Position numbers and translations under genes: made by a program. This document shows positions 32,201 through 43,868 of a DNA stretch of 64,000 nucleotides, in pieces; within the stretch, counting starts at the first letter, position 1, and each line of letters opens with the position of its first letter. The stretch covers positions 62,001 through 126,000 of the forward strand of contig JADDOH010004276.1 of assembly GCA_016648135.1 (NCBI GenBank). The letters run 5' to 3'. A model generated the notes under the pieces. That model was not told where the DNA came from, searched no databases, and saw only the letters and a program-made list of their open reading frames with translations. Source of the DNA: Agrypnia vestita. Its lineage: Eukaryota; Arthropoda; Insecta; Trichoptera; Phryganeidae.

Positions 32201-34640
32201 CTAGTTGATTTATCTATCTCTTTTTTAAGATTGCTTTTTTAATTTTGTTACATTTGTCATATTATGCAATCATATACTTAAAGCATTTTATCAACACTGT
32301 ATATAAATGATTGTGAAACGCCAATTTTGCTCGACAGATTATTAATCTACTTCCTAATGGTGTTACGTATAGGTACCTATGTATGTATAAAAATATTTTT
32401 AAGATTAGGTAAGTTTACTGTGGTAGTTTAAATGCAATTCAAATTTTACTTCACAATTTAGAAATTGCCGCTCACTTATTATTTTACCCTTTTTGCGTTG
32501 AGACGCACACTTGACACATATATACTTTAACACTTCAAAATAAGCTTAATACTTGTGCATAAAATAAAAACCAACGTTTAACATCTCACAACTTCACTAC
32601 ATAGCCACATTTATAAAAATATAGTTTTTAAAATTAAATAGGTGTGGAAAAAACGTCTAGACTTTTTTATCATCAAAGAAGCGTCTGTGGCCGACTTTCT
32701 TCGTTTCGTTTTTGAATTAAAATAAGTTTTGATGTCCGCGAGTATTAATTATGTCAAAAAATTGAAAAAACTTTTCTTCTGTGTTTCTGTGCAGCGCTAA
32801 AGAAAAGAATTTGTAGAGCGAAACGTTAACCGAACTTCTATATTTTAAGTCTCACTCTGTCTATTAATTATTTTCTTTCATTGTGTAAAAAGTAAGTAAT
32901 ATCTTGTTTATTATTTGAATAAATAAATATTTGAAAACAAATAAAAGAGTCCTGTTGATTTTTTCATGTAAATCATCCATAATGCTGTAGACAAGGCTTG
33001 TCAGGATTTTTCGGATTTCTGTTTCAATAATACAGTTGTCATTTTCAATTCTCTACGCGCAAAACCGATTTGGTTCGATGCATTCGAGAGGCAATATTGT
33101 TTCATTATTATTTTATTTTCTATATTTTCGAAATCTCTACGACTTACAGTATTAAGATTATAAATTGGATTTAAACAAACCCTCTACCTTTACAGATTTC
33201 CATAGGTAACTTTATTATCCAAGATTAGGATTTATTTAGATTTAATTCAAAACATTGCTCATTTATGTGTCGGTCGAAGTACTATTATACCCACTTGTGT
33301 TGTACAATATTATCTTCTTATAGTTCTAATTCAGTTATCGAACGGTGGCGATTGTGATAGCCTTTTTTTTACAATGCCTCAAAACAGAATGACTATGAGT
33401 AAGTGAGACAAAATATTAGTGGACATCGCAAACCATTGCCGTCATCAGCCAGGACGTCCTCATAATTTTTCCTTGGATAATGCAATGTAGGACATGTTTT
33501 TTTCTGGATTTCTTGCAATTTATATGTTATTATTATTGAAAGGATTTATTTGTTTTATCGCATCCACATACTATCTTTTCTATTAGTGACCCTATTAACC
33601 CAGTTTATTTTTAAAAAACCGCATCTCGAATAAGTACATCAAGTCGCATAAGCATTGTCTCAGCAGGTGTCTACAATTCCGTTCCGCATAAAAGTACAGA
33701 GAATCTATACGTTGCAATATGCATTTCTTGATTACAATGGAATAAGAAATGAAAGAAAATAAATAACTTGTTAGTCTTAAAGTCTGCAGTTACCAAACCT
33801 TGGGTTGGGTTATTATTAATGAGTACTCTAATTTTTCATATGTCTAGTTAGTGTATTGGAAGAGCATTCTAAGAAAAAATCATAAAAATGACTGTTTTAT
33901 TTTTAACTAAAGATTTCCATTACTAGATATAGGATAAGATTATTGGAGAAGGCATATAAAAATGATTAAAATAAAAATTAGTAATAATTCATATAAATAA
34001 GCTATGACGTGCAATCTACATAGTACGTACATATTATAGAATATTTATATGACATAATTCATTCATATATTTAAAATATAAAACAGGATTTTTTTCCATG
34101 CGTGGATTAATATTTTTAGACGACGTGAAAAGTAATATTAGTTTTGAGTGTAACAAACTCATATTCCATTTTAATGTTTTGAACGGAACCAGAATCTAAT
34201 ATCCTATTTTTAGTAACACTGCCGAAAAAGCGTCATATAATAGGGTCAGGCCCTGCAATAATTATTTTATTGCCTTTTTCGGGTATTGGAAAGTATTGAC
34301 TTAGTAATATTCTCCTAATAAATCACATACGATATGGCCTTAAGCAGGCAAAAAGCCAGGTAACGCGTGGCAAGCGAAACTAGCTTTTAATGGGAATAGG
34401 GAATTCCAACCGCGACCGTGCACACCCACCTACCCAATTTGAATTATTTTTCTTTCTTCCCCAACCTTCTCGTATTATTAAAAAAGTTTTCGGAAAAAAT
34501 GTATCCGTAAGAATTTACGAGAATGATATTTATTTATTTCAGACTTTATGGGGATAATGGACATTATTCTATTTTATTCAAACGGGATTTTTATGTAAAA
34601 ATTCCACATTGTGAATGGAATATACCTATTATACACCTAC
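29217..34640. other. 5.4 kb without recognised genes
   Basis: Moderately GC-richer patches occur at 29455-29500, 29680-29730 and 30225-30290; the short frames at 29817-30101 (-) and 29938-30180 (+) overlap each other and match nothing I know. The rest is AT-rich. A GCGCT...GAGCGAAACG phrase occurs at 32793-32827. Confidence 0.5.
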
Positions 34641-34644
34641 TTGT

Positions 34645-34735
34645 TTTTTTTTAAATAGAGATGCGAACATGTCCTCGTGTCACACATGTGTCCCATCAAT
34701 ATTCTTACTATTTTCAAACTAAGCTATATTATATT
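34645..34735 (-). mobile_element. SINE fragment, copy S2 (no head)
   Basis: TTTTTAAATAGAGATGCGAA, then CATCAATATTCTTACT and TTTTCAAACTAAGCT match the body and tail of S1 and S3. The tRNA-like head is absent, and similarity stops in TA-rich sequence. Confidence 0.65.
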
Positions 34736-34837
34736 TACATATATTATATTTCATTGAATACATCTATTTAGCCAGGTAATTTTTTAAATTCCATGAGGAG
34801 GGTCAGTCAAGTCAGTCTGCATATTAAATAATTTTGC

Positions 34838-35100
34838 TGTAACGTATCTGAGTGACGTCTGATGAATGAGAGTGACAGATGGCATGGAAGAACGAGACAG
34901 CGAATATTATAAAGCAAGAGGCGCCATTTTGCAGACTCTCTTATTATGTAGCCAGCGTGACGTGATTATTACTCCTACTATTCTGTAACCGAAATATTGT
35001 CACTTGTAAACCAATAAAATAGCTGGAAGCCGACAAAGAGTTTCATTGGATTCTGAGCATCAAGATTCTTCCCGCATACACAAGAAAGAACATTAGATTC
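34838..35100 (+). mobile_element. possible solo LTR
   Basis: TGTAACGTATCTGAGTGACG begins a ~260-bp block with a TATA-like TATTATAAAGC (34907), then GAGGCGCCATTTTGCAGACT, and an AATAAAA signal at about 35013, the order expected in U3-R of an insect Gypsy-type LTR. Neither end nor a target duplication is clear, and no internal retrotransposon sequence lies nearby. Tentative. Confidence 0.33.
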
Positions 35101-37105
35101 ACTATTGTTTGAAACCCGTCCTAGGACGGGCACGAGTGACGCGTGTAGAACCTATCATGTAAAAATGTTAATAAATCGCGCTTTAAGACAAATAAACTTT
35201 TTCTTGAAGAAACTTGGTATAGAAGGAAATTTTTAAAAATAAAAAAAAGCGTTTTGAAAAAATAATAAAGCAAAAATAAATCATTTAATTGTAGTATAAA
35301 TGTGTCTTAAATATATGCGAGAAGGGGCATTGTTTCGCTGTGACTCAATCCCTTCGACTGAAGAAGGAATTTATTTCATACCTATCTGTAGGTTTTAATC
35401 TCAGTAGTTGATACCTATTTGAAATCAGAATTTAAGGTACAAATATCATTTACGAAATACCACGTACCTACTACATATGTCCCAAATTTTTCTAAATCTT
35501 AAAATAATTAAAAGCGATTAATGGAAAAATGATGCAATTATTATAATTAAATTATTTATCGCCGTTCCAGGTTCCTATCCCAAAATATTTCTTTTTTGTA
35601 CACAAATTTTGCTGCATTTCTTCTAATTGGTTCTACTTTCTTTGAAAATGGTAGTGAACTGGGAGCGAAATCACATCGCATATGTACACATGTTTAATAT
35701 TGTATCGCGCACTTTTGTCTTTTCTTTATTCGAATACCTACCTACCGCCTATTTCCACAATTCATCGTTTCCTTCGACTGGAAGACAAGACTAATGGTTC
35801 TCCTGCTCACACCCGTCATTTTTGTATTGACAAGTGGACATAGTTAATGGACAGAACTTCACATTTCACTATTGGACAGGACGGTTCCCATCTCCGGTCA
35901 CGAAGGCGAGTCCACCAGACTCGATACACGTCGATAATTCTTTCAGTTTATTGTCTCGCCCATTTTGGCAAACTAAATGATTAGCCAAATAAGAAATGCT
36001 GTAATACTCTATACTGAAAATTAATAGCGTCATGAATTTTATTTGACTAAGTGGGTGTTTTGTCAGAATTTTTCATCGTTTTGAATTGATGCAAGGAAAT
36101 AATACACTAATAATATTTATTACAGTAAGTGGTTAGTAAATGTTTAATAGCTATAGAGCTGATGCACTTGTAGTAGAAGTACTCAAAATAAAAAAGTACA
36201 AAAAGTCAAACTTTTGTTTGACATATTTCTTTCTTCAACATTTCTCTAATTTTATTTAAGGTATATGAAATATTTTAACATCATGAAGTCACGAATCGCC
36301 AATCAAAAGCTAACAAGGCGGTTTTCCGAGTGATATTTAACCAATAGCAATTCTTATAGGTGACAACATCAAGTCTGCAAATGGTATTACGAAAATTGCA
36401 TATGCTCCGAGCCCGGTTATTAGCAAAATGCTGTTATAAAAATTGAATATTGCGTTTGCTCCAGGCGCTGTTGTTTATTTTCTGCTGCTGATGTACTTTA
36501 TATAATATAATTTTGATCAAATTCATAATATGTTATGCTGATTGGGTTTAATGAGAACGGGATGGTTTATTTCGCGCTTTCTAACGTTCAAATAGTTCTT
36601 CATTCATTGTCATTTGACGGTTGTGCTGTGAGAGCTGTTGCGTTGTTTATTTAATACTTATTATTATTTACTTATTAATTATTTACTTATTAATTATTTA
36701 ATGAACGTCAAAGAAGCATAACATTTAACGCGCGTGCATTAGTACAAACTGCCATGCACGCACACAGCTCACAGGCCAAATAACAAATTTACGCAGATGT
36801 AATTGTTATGTTATTCGCCACAGTTTGGAAATTTATTTACCTTATCAAAAGTTTAGAATCTTTGGGTTATTATAATCCTTGGGTAACTGATAAAGCTATT
36901 AGTTGGACTAGGACTAGACAGCCAATATTAGTATTAATTCATTTGTATTTTAATAAAATGAATATTTGCCATAAAAAGTATATAACCCCCAGCATGCCAA
37001 CATACAGTGGGTCAGTACATAATTTATAATTCTGCTGTTATTACGTATCTTTGTTCTCTTTCCGTTATTATATAATAATAATAACTTAGAGTAAAGAATG
37101 TAAAG
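35101..37105. other. no recognised gene
   Basis: GC-richer patches at 35875-35930 and 36715-36775 contain no convincing exon. AT-rich direct repeats (TTACTTATTAATTATT) occur at 36667-36702. Confidence 0.5.
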
Positions 37106-37109
37106 CTGA

Positions 37110-37401
37110 TCGTAAAACAGGGTCGCTCGGGTGGTTTGGGCATGTTAAACGATTAAATGAAGAAATAATGGTAAGAAAGATATATAATGCAAGTGTTGAC
37201 GGCGTCAGAAAGAGAGGGCGACCGTGGAAGACGTGGCATGACCAGATTAACCAGATACTGGAAGATGGTCCCGTTAGAAGCCTCAACAACCGTCGAGCTT
37301 GCATGCGAAAATGTATAAATGTGGATGAGGCGAGAGTTGTATATCAAGACAGAAGAGTATGGCTCTCTATCCTCTCTGCCTACGGCGTGATGATTAGTTA
37401 A
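37110..37401 (+). pseudogene. LINE C-terminal fragment
   Basis: The frame reads SLGWFGHVKRLNEEIMVRKI, YNASVDGVRKRGRPWKTWHD, QINQILEDGPVRSLNNRRAC and MRKCINVDEARVVYQDRRVW, with a stop at 37401. The GWFGHVxR, RGRPxxxWxDQ and DRxxWR motifs are those of the C-terminal domain downstream of LINE reverse transcriptases. The fragment stays open over ~95 codons but has no polymerase core and no poly(A) tail. It is a different family from the other LINE tails in the window. Confidence 0.85.
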
Positions 37402-38240
37402 AACGTGCCATTATTCCTTTCCCTCTCCGCCGGACTGACACTGCGTTTGTCTCTAACTGTAGCATTACTTTAGTTGTAATCCCAGTCACCCACAAATGTG
37501 ATAAAATCCAGAAGAAATGCCATTTCCATACAATTAAGGAATAATTTTGGGCGTACGCGAGCGGCACAGTTCACACTGGCACGAGGCGTGTTGACGTGTG
37601 CGCTGACGTGCGCTGACAACACAAATTATTAAATTGATTGTTTTGATAATGTATACATAATTTAATGGTTGCAAATATTCTCGTACTATTTTCTTGCATC
37701 ATGTATTTTTGTAGGTGTAAGATAGCTGTTCCGCCATTCTCTTACCGTCATAAATATTTGTGTTCGGATCAGATTAGTATTTTTATTAAAACAAATAAAT
37801 TCATAGAATTTTCAGTTTTCTATCTCTCGCGTGCAGTTCCTGAAATTAAATAATATTTAAAGCATACCTAGTCTTTACTTACGTATTTATTTTGGAATAG
37901 GTTGATTCAATAGAATAGTCAAATCAACAAAGTACGAAGAAAATCTAACACTGAGCAATGAAATAAATAATTTAATATTTTAAATAGAACACAGCTCAAC
38001 AATATGAAACTTTCAGAAGAGGCTCCTTAGAAAACTATTGAAGATTTGAGGTACAGAGTGCTCTAGAGTAGCCCTCCATATTTTTATGTTTTCTCGTTTT
38101 TAGGTCCAACGTTTATTGCGAGGTTTAGATACTTCAGTGCTCAATTAGGTATTTGTAGTTACTTTCTTGTAAATTGTCATACAAAAAATCTTTAACAATA
38201 CAAGATAAAGGTTAATATTTTTAACCTATTTTAAACCAAA
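37402..38240. other. no recognised gene
   Basis: A CG-rich patch at 37553-37620 contains GTGCGCTGAC twice in tandem. Otherwise AT-rich. Confidence 0.5.
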
Positions 38241-38249
38241 AAAATTTTT

Positions 38250-38346
38250 TTTTACGTCTTTCTAATTGATTAATTAATTTGGTTTTAAATTTCACAGAAC
38301 TTTGTTCTGAAAAAAATGCAACTTCACAATGTGTTCTTGAATATAA
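38250..38346 (+). repeat. tRNA-headed/foldback repeat, tail fragment T3
   Basis: ACGTCTTTCTAATTGATTAA, TTAATTTGGTTTTAAATTTC, ACAGAACTTTGTTCTGAAAA and the terminal GTGTTCTTGAAT match the right arm of T2. The head is missing. Confidence 0.8.
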
Positions 38347-38970
38347 TTCATTATTATTAATTATGTCTTGTATTTCTATCGGGGAGGATATTATTATTTC
38401 CCTTTATTAAGAATTAGACTATTTAAATCAAAGATATCACATTTTTAGTTTCATTTTACGATTTGAGCATTTTGTAACAGCAATTTGCTTATTTGAAATT
38501 GCAATTAAATAATATAAAATTGTACAGTTAACATCCGATTCAATATCAAATAATTTATCCTACTCGATAACCTCAGTTTTTTTTTTCTATAAGTACCCAA
38601 TACGGTTGAGCGCGCGGCCAGTGGTGGGCGCGGGTGATGTTGGTAACGTTGGGCGGTACTTTGGAAAAGAGGGGAAGGGGCAGGGAAACCAAATGAAAAT
38701 TATAAATTATATTTTTTAGTTGTTTTTTTATACTGGTTATTTTGAAACAATGAACAGTTGTGTAATTTCTTATATTTTACGGATAAGTTCAACTTATTAA
38801 AAATACATTCGCTAGTAATTTTCGAAATTGTCCAATATAACTCTCGGAACAGTTTTTGTTTTCATTGGGTAATATTTTTATACTCTTAATCCAAATCCTA
38901 CATTTTAAATTTATTTCTGTCAGTCTATCCATCCGTGTCGCTAGCAATAAATAGCGATAGCATTAAAAAA
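38347..38970. other. no recognised gene; GC-rich patch 38600-38690
   Basis: The patch (GAGCGCGCGGCCAGTGGTGG...) contrasts with the AT-rich surroundings but has no clear exon, promoter or repeat identity. Confidence 0.45.
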
Positions 38971-38975
38971 CAAAC

Positions 38976-39190
38976 ATATCGAGGCCTTTTCTCCTAATGA
39001 ATGTAAGCATAAGAATCTCATTTTACAGAAAAAAGCTTTTTTTATTAATATTTATTTACGTGGTTTATAGATAATTCCAGTAAATGACAGGTTTATAAAA
39101 ATGTAATTAACCATATTGAGAAATATAAAAAAATGTCAAATTTGATTCTTATGCTTACATTCGCTTGCCGGAAAAGGCTCTATATTTCGA
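38976..39190. mobile_element. ~215-bp MITE-like inverted repeat
   Basis: Arms 38976-39018 and 39143-39190 share GAATGTAAGCATAAGAATC and GCCTTTT in inverted orientation, with some mismatches. The ~125-bp centre is AT-rich. Confidence 0.65.
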
Positions 39191-39329
39191 TACCGTATCT
39201 TATGTCCGCATAAAACTGCAGTCTAATCACTATCACGTGAAAACATGCAGTTAAATTAATTAGGTATATTTTAAATATATTTTCGCTGATTTTTTACACG
39301 AGAAGACTACGCGAAAGACGGATTTACAA

Positions 39330-39547
39330 TACTAATGCAACACTATTTAATATACGACAAGACAAATAACGAATACAAAACTAGTTTAAAAATAAAATTA
39401 AAAACAAATATTTTTTAAGGAAACAGCACCAAACAGTACATGATGACAAAACTATTTAAAAATCTACCAGATAGACTAAAAAATAAAACGGAACAAAATA
39501 TAGAAAAAATTATTAAAGAAATACTACAATGTACCTACTGTGAATAA
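39330..39547 (+). pseudogene. LINE C-terminal fragment (Jockey/CR1-like)
   Basis: The last 40 or so codons read MTKLFKNLPDRLKNKTEQNI, EKIIKEILQCTYCE, then tandem stops at 39545. This is the usual end of Jockey/CR1-type LINEs (xxYNxLPxxLKxxxxxxFKKxLKxxLLxxxFY). Upstream (39300-39430) only traces such as TNATLFN remain. It lies ~350 bp before the larger LINE copy, in the same orientation, but is a separate insertion or an older copy of a related family. Confidence 0.65.
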
Positions 39548-39901
39548 TAATAACTTAATTTTTTTTTAAATATTGCATTATATTATTCTCTAAAAACTAT
39601 ACTAAAAAGTAACGTAGTCTTAACATAAACTTTATTGTATTCTTTCTTATAAACTGCAGATGGAGTTTAGCAATATGCCTGTATAAATACATATGTAAGT
39701 ACATATGTATATACATTATTATTAGTAAAAAAAAACGTGCGAGCCTTAAGGTAGTCGCTTATGATGTGTAACATTTGACATCTCACAATTAGGAATATCA
39801 ATTGAGCAGCGACAGAAATTAAAGTGATAATTTAAAAAAGCTAATACCTTTATATTTATTAATTAGTAAATACAAGTAATGAAAATGTATGTGCATTTTA
39901 A
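39548..39901. other. spacer between two LINE fragments
   Basis: AT-rich sequence; nothing recognised. The stop at 39899 closes the frame upstream of the next element. Confidence 0.5.
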
Positions 39902-41098
39902 GTTATTGGTTATATTTCAGACAAACTTGACAATAATAAAAAATGTATAGCAATAGCACTAGACTTGACGAAAGCTTTTGACACAGTTTCACATGAAAAA
40001 ATGCTTCACAAACTAAAACAGACTGGACTTTCGGAAGCAAGTTACAACTGGTTCAAAACTTACCTTACAGACAGAACACAATTTACACAACTTGACAAAA
40101 CTAAAAGTGACGAACATTACATCAAATACGGAGTCCCTCAAGGAAGTACACTAGGACCTGTTTTATTCCTCCTATACATAAACGATTTATGCAAGCTAAC
40201 AACGGGGGGGAAAGTAGTTACTTTTGCAGACGATACAATACTCCTGTTCCACGCTTCATCATGGGATCTTGTTTTCAAAGCAGCTGAACTGGGTTGCAAC
40301 ATAGTAAAACACTGGCTGGAAAATAATTTGCTAACAGTCAATCTCAAAAAAACTAAGTATTTGACATTCAGCATAGATAAAAGAGGGCAGCCATCTAGCG
40401 ATTTAAAATTGACTATGCATGATTGCCAACACCAAAACTGTGATTGCACCCCCTTGGAAAATGCAGATAGTGTGAAATACTTGGGAATCATAATAGACAG
40501 GCACCTAAACTGGAAACTTCACATTGAACTATTATCGGGAAAACTTTTAAAACTCATTTACCTTTTTAAATCCATACGTAATATTTTTAATAAACAGCAA
40601 CTCAAAACTATCTATTATGCTCTTGCCCAGTCATTTTTGAACTATGCGATTCCAAGTTGGGGAGGTACTTACAAAACCACATTAAAACCAGCTATAACGG
40701 CACAAAAAACCTTGCTCCGAGTCATTAATAAGAAACCATTCACATACCAATCAGACAGACTATTCAGAGAATTTAATGTACTGGACGTTAGACAGCTGTT
40801 CGTTAAGTCTACCCTCATCTTCTACATTAAAAACACAAACCACCTAACAGCAACCAGTAACTCGCATTCACATAATACTAGACAAGCATTACGAAACCTT
40901 GACGAAATACCAAAAACTAAGACAACACATGGACAGAAAAATTACTCATACATAGGGCCTAAAATATTTAACATATTTAAAACAGACTTCCCGGAAATCA
41001 GAATATACTCAATTAATAAAATAAAAGCTTTAGCAAACAACTGGCTTACCTCCAAAGGTAGAACAGCAACTGAAAATTTACTTACTGTAATTGCGTAA
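39902..41098 (+). CDS. non-LTR reverse transcriptase, C-terminal half (5'-truncated)
   Basis: RNA-directed DNA polymerase of a LINE, used for target-primed reverse transcription. The frame is open from 39902, and LDLTKAFDTVSH (motif A, catalytic Asp) lies upstream of and around the first Met at 39965. Counting from that Met: YGVPQGSTLGPVLF at residues 55-68 (motif B), FADDTILLF at 87-95 (catalytic Asp pair), LTVNLKKTKYL (motif D), then the thumb-like SVKYLGIIID, YYALAQSFLNYAIPSWGG, and a C-terminal region ending NLLTVIA. The family normally has an apurinic-type endonuclease and fingers domain upstream, lost here. No stop or frameshift occurs in nearly 400 codons, so it is a fairly recent insertion. 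The minus-strand frame opposite is a by-product. It is related to, but clearly distinct from, the copy at 10811-11567. Confidence 0.93.
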   Translation, partial: VIGYISDKLDNNKKCIAIALDLTKAFDTVSHEKMLHKLKQTGLSEASYNWFKTYLTDRTQFTQLDKTKSDEHYIKYGVPQGSTLGPVLFLLYINDLCKLTTGGKVVTFADDTILLFHASSWDLVFKAAELGCNIVKHWLENNLLTVNLKKTKYLTFSIDKRGQPSSDLKLTMHDCQHQNCDCTPLENADSVKYLGIIIDRHLNWKLHIELLSGKLLKLIYLFKSIRNIFNKQQLKTIYYALAQSFLNYAIPSWGGTYKTTLKPAITAQKTLLRVINKKPFTYQSDRLFREFNVLDVRQLFVKSTLIFYIKNTNHLTATSNSHSHNTRQALRNLDEIPKTKTTHGQKNYSYIGPKIFNIFKTDFPEIRIYSINKIKALANNWLTSKGRTATENLLTVIA

Positions 41099-41350
41099 TA
41101 ATGTCTTTAAATAAAAATATATACCTATATAAATTAATTAATTAATTAAGGAAAACAAAAAAATAATCTTAAACAAAACTTAACCCTTTTTACATTAAAC
41201 AATTATTCTACACATATTTACACTTGGACTTATGACTAACTCAACTTTCACTAACATTCCACTTGATACTCTATAGATACATAATAACTACCTTATGAAA
41301 ATAAATACTACTGACGAACTCGAAAAAAAATTATAATTGTGTGCTATAAC

Positions 41351-41385
41351 GCCACTCTGGGACAGGCCTAGCCTAGTAGAGTGGC
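41351..41385 (+). repeat. stem-loop in LINE 3' untranslated region
   Basis: GCCACTCT (41351-41358) pairs with AGAGTGGC (41378-41385). LINE 3' stem-loops are commonly bound by the element's own reverse transcriptase; that role is inferred here. Confidence 0.55.
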
Positions 41386-41518
41386 ATAATCCACAAATTA
41401 AACAAAACAAAAAAATGTGTAAATTATCTTATGTTTTATCTTATGTTCTATTGTTAAATTAGTATCAAGTATCTTATTTGTAAACAAGGATTTTTAAATA
41501 AATAAAAAAAAAAAAAAA

Positions 41519-42595
41519 TTATTTATTATTGAATTTTGCCGGACTAGGTAGGTACCGTATATCTACATAAGCGTTTTTATTTAGAAATGTGTTTGGTCAA
41601 TTATATATTTTTATTTATTTTAATAGCTGACGGTAGTGTGCCGCTATTCATAATGTATGAAAACTAAATATTTAAAAATAATCACATAAATTACATAAAA
41701 TTTGGAATTTAAATCATTAAGGGTAATTATTGTTAACATTAATGTAAAAAAAATAATTTTTTGAATAGTTTCGAAGATATAAGCCAAAATATATCAAAGT
41801 TACAACATGACACCAGACGCGCAACATATATACAAAACATAAGCGTTGAACGTTGGATGTGTGCCTTTTCGCTGTGATGGCACTTGCTGGACATTGATTT
41901 GTTTATAAACGATATTTTTTTCCATCGCGCGCGCTTATTGGTCAAATAAAATTGCGCGCGCTTTCCCGGCGTCTTATTTCCTATTACGTATTTCCATCCT
42001 TTTTCACGAAATCACTGCCACAGATTGCAGAAAAGCGAGAGGAAAAATGTTACACATCAAAAATAAATAATCTTAATAGAATATATTAGTACGTATAAGT
42101 TGTAATGACGTTAAATATAATGTATATCAAGACATCATAATCTCAAACATTCTAGAACCGAGATTTATTGTTATTATTGCCTAAAAGTAATCTTTATGAA
42201 AACTAATCGAAAAAGTTTGATAAAGGATTTGTTTCCTGATAGCTTTTAACTGTACCTATATACAGAGTGTCCCAAGGCTTAAGGGGCTTTAGTAGACCCT
42301 CTGGGTGGCAGACGCGGCTTCGGTGGAATTTTGTTGGCCGTCTTGCGACCCAATTATTGCCGACACCACCCCGACCTGGAGTATCGCTTTCAAAATCACT
42401 CTACCGTGATACATTGACTCATCAAGATACATGTTTTATCACCGCTGCTGCCTCCCGAAACGCATTGAAATAATATCAATTTAAGCCATTTGAAATTGCA
42501 AAATAGAAATTGCGAAACAAATCGCTTACGCCGGATTACATATATATTAATAATAAGACTAAAATGTTCATAATCATAGATTTTCACTGGTAAAA
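41519..42595. other. no recognised gene; odd GC-rich block 42260-42430
   Basis: A CG-rich spot (GCGCGCGCTT) lies at 41928-41965. The block at 42260-42430 starts with CAGAGTGTCCCAAGGCTTAA and has an open frame to 42473 of unknown identity; the start recalls phrases found at the ends of insect repeats. Confidence 0.45.
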
Positions 42596-42599
42596 TTGA

Positions 42600-42745
42600 T
42601 GACATGGTTCCCTGGTAAAGAAATGTTTCGTGTTTATAACCCGGTAATAACAAAACATTTTTTTATTTATTGATTTTTTCTGTAAAATTTTCTAATTGAT
42701 TAATTTTATCTGTTTTAAAATTGCAGAACTGTATTCTAAGTCTGC
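42600..42745 (+). repeat. decayed tRNA-headed repeat, copy T4
   Basis: CCCGGTAATAACAAAACATT, TTTATTTATTGATTTTTTCT, TCTAATTGATTAATTTTATC and GCAGAACTGTATTCT follow the order of the T2 tRNA 3' end, body and tail with many substitutions. Confidence 0.55.
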
Positions 42746-42931
42746 AGCTGCATTATTATGCGAAAAAAATAAAATATTTTTACATATGCATATACTACGT
42801 GCGCACACTTATTGAGGATACACAAGTCTGGTTAACATCTATATTTTAATAACTCCAACCAATGTCGTACGTTTCTGCATTTGGATGATGATTTCTATTT
42901 GTATACAATAATTTTGCCGCTTTGCTTATTT

Positions 42932-43004
42932 GGTCCTGTGGCGCAACGAATACCACGTCTGACTGCGGATCAGAAGATGCCAGGTTCGAATCCTGGCAGG
43001 AGAA
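42932..43004 (+). tRNA. tRNA-Arg-like (anticodon GCG), probably pseudogene
   Basis: The 73-nt sequence closely follows insect tRNA-Arg: GGTCCTG acceptor strand, GCGC D stem, anticodon arm TCTGA-CTGCGGA-TCAGA, perfect T arm CCAGG-TTCGAAT-CCTGG, then CAGGAGA and discriminator A. The anticodon reads GCG (codon CGC) where animals normally use ACG. The first two acceptor pairs (G-A and G-G) fail, and the D arm is weak. A and B boxes are good, and nine T residues follow directly. A decayed tRNA gene or a SINE head are both possible. Confidence 0.6.
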
Positions 43005-43013
43005 TTTTTTTTT
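43005..43013 (+). terminator. T9 pol III terminator
   Basis: Nine consecutive T on the sense strand, immediately after the tRNA-like sequence, as expected for RNA polymerase III termination. Confidence 0.55.
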
Positions 43014-43225
43014 ACGGTCGAGAATATTTTTTTTGTTGAAATTTTAATTACATTTTTGGTTTTGAACATTCATGAATATTCATTATTTATATTAATTTTT
43101 TTATGTAACAAACCAAATTAAACAAAGAATACAATGTCGTATGTTTCTGCATTTGGATGATGATTTCTATTTGTATACAATAATTTTGCCACGTTGTTTA
43201 TCGGGTGCTGTGGCGCAATGAATGA

Positions 43226-43868
43226 TTGCTTTCCTGCTAGTATAAAAGAAAATATACAATAAAAACGCAAATACAAATATAAAAGAAAGAATGATAGCCA
43301 TTGAATTCACGGCTTCAAGACGAAAACATTATTTCTTATCATTCTTATTTCTTTTACCTACCTTATATCAGTGATTATTCAACTTATTGATATATATTAT
43401 TTAGGCATAACATAGGGACTGAGAAAAACTGATGAATTAGTAATTTAGTTATTTCAAAGATTTTTTTTTATTTCATGCAAATTATTCGACCATTCAACAA
43501 GCGCAGGCTGTAAAATTCACACCCTTGAAAAAACACTAGAATATGGTTGGTACCATTTTTATTTTTTAAAATTTCATTAATTTTCCCAACCCAACGATGC
43601 TTCAATGCTAACATCCAGTTTTTATAGCAGGATTCATAAAATCTTCAAAATACTGCCACGTCTTATTTTTTTCCGCCGCAATTTTTTTTGAGGTCAGGAC
43701 TTTACGAGGTTAGAGTTTTTGAGGTTGTGTGGGCGGTTTGTCCATTGAAAATTATATATAGTGATATAAAGCCCAGCCATTGCGCTTGCTGTTGTGTGAA
43801 ACGGTACATTATCCTGTTAAAGAACATGCCATTGGTCAGCATTCTGGATATTTAATTCTTGATTTTGC
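43226..43868. other. no recognised gene
   Basis: AT-rich sequence; nothing recognised. Confidence 0.5.

Larger units (their letters stand above)
39902..41518 (+). mobile_element. 5'-truncated Jockey-like LINE with poly(A) tail
   Basis: It comprises the open reverse-transcriptase frame, a ~400-bp 3' untranslated region with a stem-loop (41351-41385), and a terminal poly(A) of ~15 at 41504-41518. The endonuclease and ORF1 are missing. Flanking target duplications are not obvious. Confidence 0.88.
42861..43225 (+). repeat. direct duplication containing a tRNA-Arg-like sequence
   Basis: About 90 bp from AATGTCGTACGTTTCTGCAT (42861) through ATACAATAATTTTGCC recurs at 43133, offset 272 bp. The second copy also contains GTGCTGTGGCGCAATGAA, the first ~20 nt of the tRNA-like sequence, and then diverges. 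So the tRNA 5' flank and start were duplicated, or the second copy lost its tRNA body. Confidence 0.85.

Noticed and set aside
32793..32827. GCGCT...GAGCGAAACG as a hammerhead
   Set aside because: No CTGANGA core, and no pairing for stem I.
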